Of a stretch of DNA of 29,693 nucleotides, positions 7,118-14,427 are shown piece by piece. Numbering within the stretch: position 1 is the first letter of the stretch; each line of letters opens with the position of its first letter. The DNA comes from Chloroflexota bacterium (lineage in GTDB: Bacteria > Chloroflexota > Dormibacteria > Dormibacterales > Dormibacteraceae). The notes under the pieces are model-generated. The model saw only the letters and a program-made list of their open reading frames with translations. It was not told the DNA's origin and made no database searches. The stretch is from the NCBI GenBank assembly GCA_005879675.1, contig VBJE01000186.1, positions 1 to 29,693 of the forward strand. The letters run 5' to 3'. The translations under genes and the position numbers were made by a program.

Positions 7118-7972
7118 ATGGCCACCGCCCACAAGGTCGCGCGCCGAGCCAGAGCGACGACCAGGAAGACCGCCGCCAACCCCGCGCTCGAGCTCCTCGA
7201 GCGCGCCGGCTACGTCATCCGCGGCGTCCTCTACGCCGCCATGGGCACCTTCGCGCTCGGCCTGGCGCTGGGCCTGGGTGGCACCGCCACCGACCAGTCC
7301 GGCAGCCTGAGAATCCTCACCGGCGGCCCGGCGGGCAACGTGATGCTCTTCGCGGTCGTCATCGGCCTCGGCGCCTACTCCATCTGGGGCTTCGTGAGAG
7401 CGATCTTCGATCCGCTCCATCGCGGCCACGACGCCGTGGGCATCGCCGAGCGGCTGGGTTTCGTGTGGAGCGGCATCGCCTACCTCTCGATCGTCGTTTT
7501 CGCGCTCCACATCATCGCCGGGAGCGCAGCGAGCGGCGCCCACGACGGCACCCAAGACGCGATCGCCAGGATCCTCACGTTTCCGGGGGGGCACCTCGTC
7601 GCGATCGGCATCGGCATCGTCGCCATCGGGGTCGGGCTCGGCCAGTTCGTCGACGCCTACCGCGCCATCTTCAAGAGGGACCTCAAGCGCCAGCGGATGA
7701 GCAGGGCTGAGAAGAAGATCGTTGACACCCTCGGCCGCCTCGGGATGATCTCGCGAGGCATCACCTTCACCCTGGTCGGTTGGTTCGTGCTCCAGGGCGG
7801 GTGGGACCGCAACGCATCCGAGGTCCACGGCTTCGGGGGAGCGTTCGTCACATTGCTGTCCGCACCTCTCGGCCGATTCCTCCTCGCCGCGGTCGCCCTC
7901 GGGTTCGTCGCCCTCGGCCTGCACTCGTTCGCGTGCGCGCGGTGGATTCGCCTCCTCGGAAGCCGGCGGTGA
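7118..7972 (+). CDS. DUF1206 family integral membrane protein
   Basis: 284 residues with six predicted TM helices arranged as three related two-helix units. Each unit opens with a G(Y/F)-x-x-(R/S)G-type motif: ERAGYVIRGVLYAAMG, ERLGFVWSGIAYLSIV and GRLGMISRGITFTLVG. This triple repeat is characteristic of DUF1206, whose function is unknown. The N-terminus is very basic (HKVARRARATTRKT), consistent with cytoplasmic placement. The stop overlaps the GTG start of the lipid kinase (GTGA). TAACGT lies 3 nt before the ATG, slightly too close for a clean leaderless promoter. Confidence 0.87.
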   Translation: MATAHKVARRARATTRKTAANPALELLERAGYVIRGVLYAAMGTFALGLALGLGGTATDQSGSLRILTGGPAGNVMLFAVVIGLGAYSIWGFVRAIFDPLHRGHDAVGIAERLGFVWSGIAYLSIVVFALHIIAGSAASGAHDGTQDAIARILTFPGGHLVAIGIGIVAIGVGLGQFVDAYRAIFKRDLKRQRMSRAEKKIVDTLGRLGMISRGITFTLVGWFVLQGGWDRNASEVHGFGGAFVTLLSAPLGRFLLAAVALGFVALGLHSFACARWIRLLGSRR

Positions 7973-8808
7973 GGACGAGTCGCCTCCTCGTCATCAGCCG
8001 CGGCGCCGGCAGCATGAGCGACGAGGTCGAAAAGAAGCTCCGCTCAGCCTTTGCCGACTACCTCATCGTCGATTTCGATCCGAACGCGGACCTCGAGAAG
8101 CTCGTCTCGCCGCGCGCCCGCATAGTGGTCGCGGGCGGCGACGGCACGGTGGAGTTCATCGTCCGCAAGCTCGCCGACACGAAGCATCCGGTTGGCATCG
8201 TCCCGCTGGGTACGTTCAACAACCTCGCCAGGGCGCTCAGCCTGCCGACGAAGATCGACGACGCGATCAACGTGGCGAGGAAGGGCCGCCAGCGCGCGAT
8301 CACTCTGGGACGCGTCAACGACCACATCTTCGTGGAGGCCTGCGCCGTCGGCCTGTTCGGCCAGACCATCGCCCTCGGCGACTCGGCCAAGGACATGGAG
8401 TTCGGCAAGCTCGCCGCCAAGCTCAAGGCAGTCATCGCCGCCAGGCGCTTTCGCTACGAGCTCAGCGGCGACATCACCGGCAGCGGATCCGCGATGTCTC
8501 TCGTCTTCAGCAACACGGGCTCGATCGGCAGCCAGCTGCCCATCTCCGAGGGCAGTCCCATCGACACCTACCTAGAGTTCTCCGTCCACGCGGGCCGCAC
8601 CCGCACGGACATCGTCGGCCGCGCGATCAAGTCCGCGGTCCTCATGCAGCACGCCGACGACGGCGGCGGCCAGGTGTTCAGGTTCAGGCGGCTCGAGGTC
8701 AAGACCACGCCTCGCGTCCGCGTCTACGCGGACAACTTCCAGGTCGGCCGCACGCCGGCGACCGTGTCCGCCGAGCTGAGCGCGCTCAAGGTGCTGTTGC
8801 CAAGATGA
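7969..8808 (+). CDS. Diacylglycerol-kinase-like lipid kinase (YegS/BmrU family)
   Basis: 279 residues. The catalytic-domain signatures are VVAGGDGTVEFIV (GGDGT nucleotide loop, about residue 57) and GIVPLGTFNNLARAL, followed by the beta-rich C-terminal domain typical of DagK/YegS proteins. It should phosphorylate a lipid alcohol such as diacylglycerol at the membrane surface. The GTG start at 7969 overlaps the DUF1206 stop, and an open frame extending back to 7780 is overlap with DUF1206 only. The stop overlaps the next start (ATGA), so it is coupled to a PAP2 phosphatase that could catalyse the reverse type of reaction. A kinase/phosphatase pair on phospholipid head groups is inferred from this context. 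Confidence 0.88.
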   Translation: MRTSRLLVISRGAGSMSDEVEKKLRSAFADYLIVDFDPNADLEKLVSPRARIVVAGGDGTVEFIVRKLADTKHPVGIVPLGTFNNLARALSLPTKIDDAINVARKGRQRAITLGRVNDHIFVEACAVGLFGQTIALGDSAKDMEFGKLAAKLKAVIAARRFRYELSGDITGSGSAMSLVFSNTGSIGSQLPISEGSPIDTYLEFSVHAGRTRTDIVGRAIKSAVLMQHADDGGGQVFRFRRLEVKTTPRVRVYADNFQVGRTPATVSAELSALKVLLPR

Positions 8809-9536
8809 GCGCGAAACCTGTCGACAAGGCGGCCGGCGAAGTCCTCGCCGGAGACCCACGCGCCAGCGCGCGCGCATGGCTCTGGCCGGTGGTCGTCGCG
8901 GTCGCCATCGTCTTCGCGCTCGACACGTACCTCGTCGCGACCCGGCCCCTGCTTCCGTTCGACGTCCCCGTCGCGGTGTTCATCCAGTCATTCCCGTGGG
9001 GGCCGGTGACATACGTCTTCGACCTCATCAACGGCACCGCCGGCTACGTGCAGGTTGCCTTCGGCGTGATCGCGATCGTCGCGTTGTTCGTGTTCGAGCG
9101 GCGCGCCGGCTACCTGATGGCGATCGGCAGCATCTCCAGCCTGCTCGACAACCTCATGAAGCTGGTAATGGCGCGCCAGCGCCCGAATGCCGACCTCGTC
9201 CACATCCTCACGCCCGCCCCCGGCTACAGCTACCCGAGCGGCCACGCGGTCTTCTTCACGTGGCTGAGCTTCATGCTCGCGTTCTCGCTCGCGCCCCATG
9301 TGCGGCCGCGACGGAGGTGGCTGCTCTGGACCGGCGCCGCGGTCGTGATCCTCCTCGCGTGCTGCGCCCGCGTATGAGCGGGCGCTCACTGGCCCAGCGA
9401 CGTGGCCGGCGGGTTTCTCCTCGGTCTGGGTTGGTCCGCGTTCGTCGTCTGGCTGCCCGAGCGCTGGCTTCCCAGCCCGAGCTGGAAGTGGATCACGCGA
9501 CGTCGAAGCGCTTCGCAAGGTCGGCGGGCAGCGTGA
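8805..9536 (+). pseudogene. PAP2 superfamily phosphatase interrupted by an in-frame TGA in its third catalytic motif
   Basis: The first 190 residues are a normal membrane PAP2 protein with motif 1 KLVMARQRP and motif 2 YPSGH. Reading then meets TGA at 9375-9377, inside motif 3: CCARV-stop-AGAHWPSDV. The same frame continues for 52 sensible residues (GGFLLGLGWSAFVVW, a TM helix) to a TGA at 9534-9536. The intact paralogue at 10047 reads ARVYTGAHWPSDV, so a tyrosine codon appears to be replaced. Without the tail the enzyme lacks the catalytic histidine. Possible causes are a recent nonsense mutation, a sequencing error, or UGA readthrough. The start is the ATG overlapping the lipid kinase stop (ATGA). 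The tail overlaps the convergent minus-strand gene by 44 nt. Confidence 0.75.
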
Positions 9537-10023
9537 GCGCCGGGTCGAGCTCCCGCAGCAAGCCGCCCTCTTGAAGCGCGCGCACGACGAGGCTGGAGCA
9601 GATCTCGTGGTTCCGCCTGACAAGCCGCACCGGGCGACCGAGGAGCAGAGAGACCAGGTCGCCGAGCATGTCGAGGAATCCGAATGCCTGGCCGATCTGC
9701 CGCTCGGCGTACGCCACCACCCGCTCCCGCGCCTTGGCGTCGAGCCGGCCGTCGAGGCGCACGACGCGGTACTCGTCCGCGCGGTACTTGGTGATCGGGC
9801 TGCGCACAATGCCCGTAGCCTCTGCCTCGATCACCGTGTCGCCGGGCGCGGCGATGGCGCAGTGGCTCCAGTGCGCATAGGCGGCGTCTCGGCCGCGGAA
9901 TCGCCGCTGCTGCGCCAGGCTGATCATCCGCGCGATGACGTGATTGCGGTGGGCCAGGATGAAGTCGCCAGGCGCGACTCCGCGCGCGTCCTCGCCGCGA
10001 CCGTAACGCTCGCCACCGGCCAT
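9493..10023 (-). CDS. YiiX/permuted NlpC-P60-type cysteine hydrolase
   Basis: 176 residues from the ATG at 10023. The layout matches permuted papain-fold hydrolases: an early VAPGDFIL strand, the histidine motif AYAHWSHCAIA, a VIEAEATGIV strand, an AYAERQIGQAFGF helix, and a late cysteine in HEICSSLVVRAL. In the permuted family the His precedes the Cys, as here. Such enzymes are thought to cleave amide or ester bonds in peptidoglycan fragments or lipids; the substrate here is unknown. A longer reading to 10203 gives an Arg/Pro-rich N-terminus overlapping the divergent PAP2 gene and is rejected. It sits between two PAP2 genes, convergent with the first and divergent from the second. Confidence 0.72.
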   Translation of the reverse strand: MAGGERYGRGEDARGVAPGDFILAHRNHVIARMISLAQQRRFRGRDAAYAHWSHCAIAAPGDTVIEAEATGIVRSPITKYRADEYRVVRLDGRLDAKARERVVAYAERQIGQAFGFLDMLGDLVSLLLGRPVRLVRRNHEICSSLVVRALQEGGLLRELDPALTLPADLAKRFDVA

Positions 10024-10046
10024 CTCGATCCAGTAACGCCCGGCCG

Positions 10047-10679
10047 GTGAATCGCCCCCTCCTGGCCGCGGCCGTGGCCATGGCCGCCGCGGCCACGGCG
10101 CTGACCGTCTACGTCGCGGGGCACCAGGTGAACGCGGAGGACATAGCGGTCGCGCGCGACGTCCAGGCCACCGACTGGGGACCTCTGACGCTTGCCATCC
10201 CATTCTTCAGCTGGATCGGCGACGCCAAAGGCTTTTTCATCGAGGTCGGGATCTTCGTCGCCATCCTTCTGGTCAACCGCCGCGCCTGGATCTTCGCCGC
10301 CGCCGCGACGCTGACCGGGGGCTTCTACGAGGCGGTCAGCCACCTCGTGGTGCGCAAGCGGCCGACGACCGCGCAGGTGCTGCGGGTCACCGAGCACCCG
10401 GGCGCGTCGAGCTACCCGAGCGGCCACTCCATGTTCATCGTCACCGTCACCGTGGTGCTGATGCTGTGCTTAGGCCACCGCTTCCTGCCGCGATGGGCGC
10501 ACGTCTTGGGGTGGGCGCTGGTCGTCCTCGTCATCGCCGCCAACGCGATCGCGCGCGTGTACACCGGCGCGCACTGGCCGAGCGACGTTCTCGGCGGAAT
10601 CCTCATCGCCGGCGCCTGGCTCTGCTTCCTGCTCTCCATCCGCTGGATCCACGAGCGGGTCGTCAGCGCCAACCCCTAG
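10047..10679 (+). CDS. PAP2 superfamily membrane phosphatase (intact)
   Basis: 210 residues with about six TM helices. All three PAP2 motifs are present: VRKRPTTAQ (a short form of motif 1), SYPSGHSMF (motif 2) and ARVYTGAHWPSDVLGG (motif 3, with catalytic His and Asp). It should dephosphorylate lipid phosphates such as phosphatidate or undecaprenyl pyrophosphate on the outer membrane face. The GTG start at 10047 leaves 23 bp to the divergent cysteine-hydrolase gene. The 3' end overlaps the convergent PLP-enzyme gene by 17 nt. It may compensate for the broken paralogue at 8805. Confidence 0.88.
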   Translation: MNRPLLAAAVAMAAAATALTVYVAGHQVNAEDIAVARDVQATDWGPLTLAIPFFSWIGDAKGFFIEVGIFVAILLVNRRAWIFAAAATLTGGFYEAVSHLVVRKRPTTAQVLRVTEHPGASSYPSGHSMFIVTVTVVLMLCLGHRFLPRWAHVLGWALVVLVIAANAIARVYTGAHWPSDVLGGILIAGAWLCFLLSIRWIHERVVSANP

Positions 10680-11760
10680 CGTCAACCGGCTCCCACCGCG
10701 ATTCCGAGTCGGCGACCACCAGGAGCGCCGGGTGCAGGTTCACCGTCGTGCACGCGTGGGCGGGGATGATGGCCACGCGGTCGCCCACGCGCAGGCCGAT
10801 CGGCCCGTCGGAGATGAGCACGCCGTGCTCCTCGCTCAGCCGGTCGAGCTTGAGCCCCGGGTGGCCGAGCACGATTCCGTACCCGTTCAGGCCCGCGACC
10901 CGCAGGTCCGAGGGGAGCGCCTTCGACCCGGCGTCGATCACCGCCCGCGCACGCTCCGGCGTCGAGACCACCGTCGCGATCACCGCCAGGGCGCAGTCCT
11001 CGAGCGCCTGGCTGCCGAGCTGGACCTGGTTGGCGTCGCCGTACACGTACGTCCCAGGACGCATCTCGGTGACACCCCGCGCGACCTCGACATGGTGCGC
11101 GGTCGGCGTCGAACCGATGGACAGCTCGCGGACTGCGATTCCCGCCCCGCGGAGCAGCGACGCCGTCTCGACCAGGCCGTGCGATTCGTCCTCGGCCGCC
11201 GCGACGACCTCGGCGTCATTCGTCGCCCGGTACGCGTGGCCGCCGTGGGTCATGAGCCCCCGGAACCGATCGGCGCCGGCGTTCGCGACCAGGCGCTTCA
11301 CCGCCTCGAGGGTGGGCTCGCCGACCGCGGTGCCGAGCCGGTGGAGTCCGGTGTCGACCTCCCACAGGATCTCGACGCCGGCCGGAAGGTACTCCGCCAG
11401 CTCGACGGTGTCGATCGCCACCGCGAGGCGGTCGACGTCGGCGGCGAGCGCGCGCAGACGGCGGAGCTTTGGCTCGCCGACCGGCGGGTGCGCGATCAGC
11501 AGGTCGCCGACACCCGCGCCGGCGAAGACCTCGGCCTCCTGCAACGTCGCGGCGGTCACGCCGACGGCGCCGTGCGCCATCTGCCGCAGGGCGACGAAGG
11601 CGCTCTTGTGCGTCTTCGCGTGCGGCCGCAAGCGCAGGCCGTGGCTGTTGGCGGACTCCTGCATGCGCCGCACGTTTCGCTCCCGCACGTCTTCGTCGAC
11701 GACGGCCAGCGGCGTGATGTGCTCTTCCGATGCGGCGATCAGGTGGGCGGGGTCTCTCAG
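10663..11760 (-). CDS. D-threonine aldolase/D-serine dehydratase-like PLP enzyme (fold type III)
   Basis: Alanine-racemase-like N-terminal barrel with the PLP lysine in LRPHAKTHKSA (K49 in this numbering), then ILWEVDTGLHRLG and THGGHAY, and a C-terminal domain with PAHACTTVNLHP, whose His and Cys resemble the metal ligands of this family. It should act on a D-beta-hydroxy amino acid; aldolase versus dehydratase cannot be told here. The first ATG/GTG/TTG is GTG 11688, but that would remove the conserved first strand HITPLAVVDEDVRERN. The frame is open upstream, and the best candidate is CTG at 11760-11758. GACAAT lies 9 nt before it. It follows yceI on the same strand with a 49-nt gap. Confidence 0.82.
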   Translation of the reverse strand: MRDPAHLIAASEEHITPLAVVDEDVRERNVRRMQESANSHGLRLRPHAKTHKSAFVALRQMAHGAVGVTAATLQEAEVFAGAGVGDLLIAHPPVGEPKLRRLRALAADVDRLAVAIDTVELAEYLPAGVEILWEVDTGLHRLGTAVGEPTLEAVKRLVANAGADRFRGLMTHGGHAYRATNDAEVVAAAEDESHGLVETASLLRGAGIAVRELSIGSTPTAHHVEVARGVTEMRPGTYVYGDANQVQLGSQALEDCALAVIATVVSTPERARAVIDAGSKALPSDLRVAGLNGYGIVLGHPGLKLDRLSEEHGVLISDGPIGLRVGDRVAIIPAHACTTVNLHPALLVVADSESRWEPVDARGWR

Positions 11761-11809
11761 GACCGGTCTATTGTCGTGCCTTCCGGCGCCACGAGACCCC
11801 GCGCTGTGA

Positions 11810-12385
11810 CTACTTCTTGGTCGCCCCCGCCCCTTCCTTCGTCTCGACCTTCGCGTCGGCCGAGGTGTCCTCGACGATCTCGCCCTCGATGTTGATGCTG
11901 ACGTCGTTGCTGACGACGAACTTGCCGTCGAGCATCGCGTCGAAGTTCATGCCGAAGTCCTTGCGGTTGATCTTCGTCTCGGCCGCGTAGCCGATCCGGT
12001 GACCCATCATCGGGTCGTTGAACTCGCCGTACTTCACGACGTCCAGCGTCACCGGCTTCGTGGTGGCCTTGATCGTGAGGTCGCCGCTGACCCGGTAGCG
12101 GTCGCCGCCGACGTGCTCGATCTTCGTGCTCTTGAACGTCATCGTCGGGTGCTTGTCGATCTCGAGGAAGTTGGATGAGCGCAGGTCCTTGTCCCGCTGC
12201 TCGTTGTGCGTGCGGATGCTCGCGGTGTTGATCGTCGCCTCGAGCTTGGAGCGGCCCGGGTCGTCGGGATGGATCTCGCCGGTCGCGACGACCTCGTTGA
12301 AATGGCCCCGCACGGTCATCATGCCCAGGTGCTTGGCCGAGAACTCGACCTGGGTATGAAACGGATCGAACTTCCAGGTTCCCAT
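11810..12385 (-). CDS. YceI-family lipid-binding-like protein
   Basis: 191 residues with the YceI pattern: WKFDPFHTQVEFSAKHLGMMTVRGHF at the start (DP-H-V-F), then SIRTHNEQRDKDLRSSNFLE, the TMTFKST strand, DLTIKATTKPVTLDV, and IGYAAETKINRKDFGM. The family forms an extended lipocalin-like barrel that binds polyisoprenoid lipids. No signal peptide is seen, so this copy looks cytoplasmic. The acidic/lysine-rich C-terminal tail (KVETKEGAGATKK) is low complexity. The start is the ATG at 12385, fixed by an AAGGAGG ribosome site 8 nt upstream; a longer frame from 12433 includes that site and is wrong. It is divergent from marR. Confidence 0.92.
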   Translation of the reverse strand: MGTWKFDPFHTQVEFSAKHLGMMTVRGHFNEVVATGEIHPDDPGRSKLEATINTASIRTHNEQRDKDLRSSNFLEIDKHPTMTFKSTKIEHVGGDRYRVSGDLTIKATTKPVTLDVVKYGEFNDPMMGHRIGYAAETKINRKDFGMNFDAMLDGKFVVSNDVSINIEGEIVEDTSADAKVETKEGAGATKK

Positions 12386-12393
12386 GTGAATTG

Positions 12394-12400
12394 CCTCCTT
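12394..12400 (-). promoter_or_regulatory. Ribosome binding site of yceI (decides the start)
   Basis: AAGGAGG on the minus strand, 8 nt before ATG 12385. It is the strongest Shine-Dalgarno match in the window and lies inside the longer open frame that begins at 12433, so it selects the shorter protein. Confidence 0.85.
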
Positions 12401-12477
12401 GGCTGCTGTGGTGGTATCGGTTATCCCAGCCATCGTCGATGTCGAAACTGATTGGAGCTTCCATTTATTTCACCACT

Positions 12478-12505
12478 AACCGGTTGCCCTGGGGCGGCGT
12501 AAACT
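12478..12505 (+). promoter_or_regulatory. Probable marR promoter with a palindromic operator candidate
   Basis: TAAACT at 12500-12505 is a -10-like box 6 nt before the marR ATG, the leaderless spacing. AACCGGTT at 12478-12485 is a perfect 8-bp palindrome about 15 bp upstream, where autoregulation by MarR (and possibly control of divergent yceI) could act. The operator role is inferred from position. Confidence 0.4.
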
Positions 12506-12511
12506 CCCGCC

Positions 12512-12973
12512 ATGCACGAGGAGTTCGTTCCCGGCCTCCGCTACCGGTCGTCCGCCCAGGAGCTCTGGGCCCTGGTGATCGAGTCGTTCGCCGGCTGGGA
12601 GGACCGCATCAACGAGGCCTCGGCCGACGCAGGGCTCTCGCCGGTCTCCGCCTGGGCCCTGGTCCAGCTCGACCCCGACCACGCGATCTCGCAGAAGGAG
12701 CTCGCGGCCCGCCTCCACTGCAACCCTTCGACGGTGGTGGACCCGACGGACCGCCTGGAGGAGGGGGGACTCGTCGTTCGCCGGCCGCACTCCTCCGACC
12801 GGCGCATCAACACCCTGGCGGTGACGGCGAAGGGCCGGCAGGTCAGGCAGGACCTGGTCCACCGGCTGTTCGATCCGCCGGATGCGTTTCGCCGACTTCC
12901 CGCGGCCGACCAGGACCGCTTTCGCGACGCCATGCTGGCTGCGGTGGGACGGATGAAGCCGAAGGGAAGATGA
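12512..12973 (+). CDS. MarR-family transcriptional regulator
   Basis: 153 residues. The winged helix is clear: ISQKELAARLHCNPSTVVDPTDRLEEGGLVVRR, followed by the wing PHSSDRRINTLAVTAKGR, the hallmark DRR motif of MarR proteins. Flanking helices would form the dimer. MarR proteins usually repress their own and neighbouring genes and let go on binding phenolic or oxidising ligands. Here the likely targets are the downstream molybdopterin oxidoreductase, whose start overlaps the marR stop (ATGA), and the divergent yceI. No ribosome site is seen; the TAAACT box 6 nt before the ATG suggests a leaderless mRNA. Confidence 0.9.
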   Translation: MHEEFVPGLRYRSSAQELWALVIESFAGWEDRINEASADAGLSPVSAWALVQLDPDHAISQKELAARLHCNPSTVVDPTDRLEEGGLVVRRPHSSDRRINTLAVTAKGRQVRQDLVHRLFDPPDAFRRLPAADQDRFRDAMLAAVGRMKPKGR

Positions 12974-13965
12974 GGCTCGGCGCCCGGACCAACCTGGCGC
13001 TCCTCGTCCTCCTCGCCACCGCGTTCCTGACCGGGTGGCTCGCCTTCGCCTACGGCACGATGCCTGCCCGGTGGTCGCTCGTCCTGCACGCTTCCAGCGG
13101 CGTAGCCATCCTTCTCCTGCTCCCCTGGAAGTCGGTGATCGCCCGCCGCGGGCTTGCCCGGCCCAGGCCGGGGCGCCGGCTCTCGATGCTCTTCAGCGCG
13201 CTGGTGATCGTGTCGCTCGCCGCCGGCCTCGCGCATTCGACGGGGGTGTGGCTCTGGAGCGGGCCGCTGACGGCGATGGAGGTCCACGTGGGGGCCGCGC
13301 TCATCGCCGTGCCGCTCGCCGTCTGGCACGTCGTCTCGCGCAAGGTCCGACTCAGGCCAACAGACCTCTCACGGCGCACCTTCCTGAGGGGCGCGGCCGT
13401 GCTTGCGGGCGCCGTCGCCGCCTACGGCTCGACCGAGCTCGTGGTGCGCGCGGCCGGCCTGCCGGGACGCGATCGCCGGTTCACCGGCTCCTACGAAGCC
13501 GGGTCGTTCCAGCCGGAGGCCATGCCGGTCAGCTCATGGATGTTCGATGCCATCCCGGGCATCGACGTCTCCACCTGGAGGCTCGCCTTGGCGGGCGAGG
13601 AGCTGACTCACGCCGACCTCCTCTCGTTCGACGACAGCCTCACCGCGACGCTCGACTGCACCGGCGGCTTCTACTCCACCCAGGACTGGAGCGGCGTGCG
13701 CCTCGACCGCCTGCTCAAGGGAAGCAAGGGCAGCAGCATCCGCGTTATCTCGCGCACCGGCTACGACCGCCGCTTCCCCCTCGAAGAAGCGGGGCGGCTC
13801 CTTCTGGCGACGCGCTTTGGCGGCCGGCAGCTGGACGCCGGCCATGGCTACCCGGCTCGCCTGGTCGCGCCCGACCGCCGCGGCTTCTGGTGGGTGAAGT
13901 GGGTCGTCTCCATCGAGGTCGACGACCAGCCCTACTGGTGGCAGAGCCCCTACCCGCTGCAGTAG
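12970..13965 (+). CDS. Membrane-anchored molybdopterin oxidoreductase (sulfite-oxidase-type domain fused to a four-helix membrane domain)
   Basis: 331 residues. Residues 1-125 form about four TM helices with histidines H40, H89, H106 and H120, a pattern suggestive of heme b ligation. A twin-arginine-like motif LSRRTFLRG (residues 133-141) with a hydrophobic stretch follows. The rest is an oxidoreductase molybdopterin-binding domain; C230 in ATLDCTGGFYSTQDW is the likely Mo ligand, and the domain closes with FWWVKWVVSIEV. The design resembles a fused MsrQ/MsrP or YedZ/YedY pair: a membrane electron donor joined to an exported molybdoenzyme. The substrate is unknown. It is translationally coupled to marR. 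Confidence 0.86.
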   Translation: MRLGARTNLALLVLLATAFLTGWLAFAYGTMPARWSLVLHASSGVAILLLLPWKSVIARRGLARPRPGRRLSMLFSALVIVSLAAGLAHSTGVWLWSGPLTAMEVHVGAALIAVPLAVWHVVSRKVRLRPTDLSRRTFLRGAAVLAGAVAAYGSTELVVRAAGLPGRDRRFTGSYEAGSFQPEAMPVSSWMFDAIPGIDVSTWRLALAGEELTHADLLSFDDSLTATLDCTGGFYSTQDWSGVRLDRLLKGSKGSSIRVISRTGYDRRFPLEEAGRLLLATRFGGRQLDAGHGYPARLVAPDRRGFWWVKWVVSIEVDDQPYWWQSPYPLQ

Positions 13966-13986
13966 CCCATCACTGCTGAAGCGCGG

Positions 13987-14367
13987 TCAGGCGCCGCACT
14001 CCCGGCACAGCCCGCCGAAGACCACGCGGTGGCTCGTCACCTTGAACCCGGTGAGGTTGTGCACCTGCGCCGACGCGTCGTCGAGCACGCAGACAGGCAC
14101 CTCCTCGACGCGGCCACAGCGCTCGCAGCGGATGTGCTCGTGGTGGTCGTCGCGGACCTCGAACCGCGCCCGACCATCGCCCAGGTCGATGCGGTCGAGC
14201 ACCCCCTCGCGCTCGAAGAGGCTGACGGCGCGGAACACCGACGAGTAGTCGGCGGCGCCGAGCGACGATCTGACCGACGTCAGCAGCTCGTCGATCGACC
14301 ACGCGTGGCGCTCCTGGGTCTCGAACAGGCGGCGGACCTCGTCGGTGACCGGACTGGGCCTGGGCAT
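13987..14367 (-). CDS. Fur-family metalloregulator (Fur/Zur type)
   Basis: 126 residues. It has an N-terminal winged helix (TDEVRRLFE... AADYSSVFRAVSLFEREGVLDRI) and a C-terminal metal domain with DHHEHIRCERCGRVEEV and a closing LCRECGA. The two CxxC pairs form the structural zinc site, and the HHEH histidines belong to the sensing region. Divergence from an ABC metal-uptake operon suggests it represses uptake when its metal (Zn or Mn) is abundant. Start ATG 14367 with GGGAGG 3 nt upstream and TAAGCT as a possible -10. Which metal it senses cannot be read from sequence alone. Confidence 0.9.
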   Translation of the reverse strand: MPRPSPVTDEVRRLFETQERHAWSIDELLTSVRSSLGAADYSSVFRAVSLFEREGVLDRIDLGDGRARFEVRDDHHEHIRCERCGRVEEVPVCVLDDASAQVHNLTGFKVTSHRVVFGGLCRECGA

Positions 14368-14380
14368 CGGCCTCCCAGCT

Positions 14381-14427
14381 TAGCGCATTCAAGTTGCGCA
14401 AGTCGTTTGTGCAATACTCTTGCGCAT
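14381..14427. promoter_or_regulatory. Four TTGYGCAW-type repeats at exact 13-bp spacing between fur and the ABC operon
   Basis: The octamers TAGCGCAT (14381), TTGCGCAA (14394, a perfect palindrome), TTGTGCAA (14407) and TTGCGCAT (14420) start exactly 13 bp apart. They span the promoter region of both divergent genes and overlap TACTCT (14415-14420), a -10-like box 5 nt before the transporter ATG. The last repeat covers the start codon itself. The natural reader is the adjacent Fur-family protein. The motif differs from the common Fur and Zur boxes known to me. Confidence 0.6.

Noticed and set aside
10466..11809. 447-residue plus-strand open frame
   Set aside because: It is antisense to the PLP enzyme and rich in Ser/Arg/Thr; the opposite strand carries a recognisable enzyme.
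12386..12433. 16-residue N-terminal extension of YceI
   Set aside because: The AAGGAGG ribosome site lies inside the extension and points to ATG 12385.
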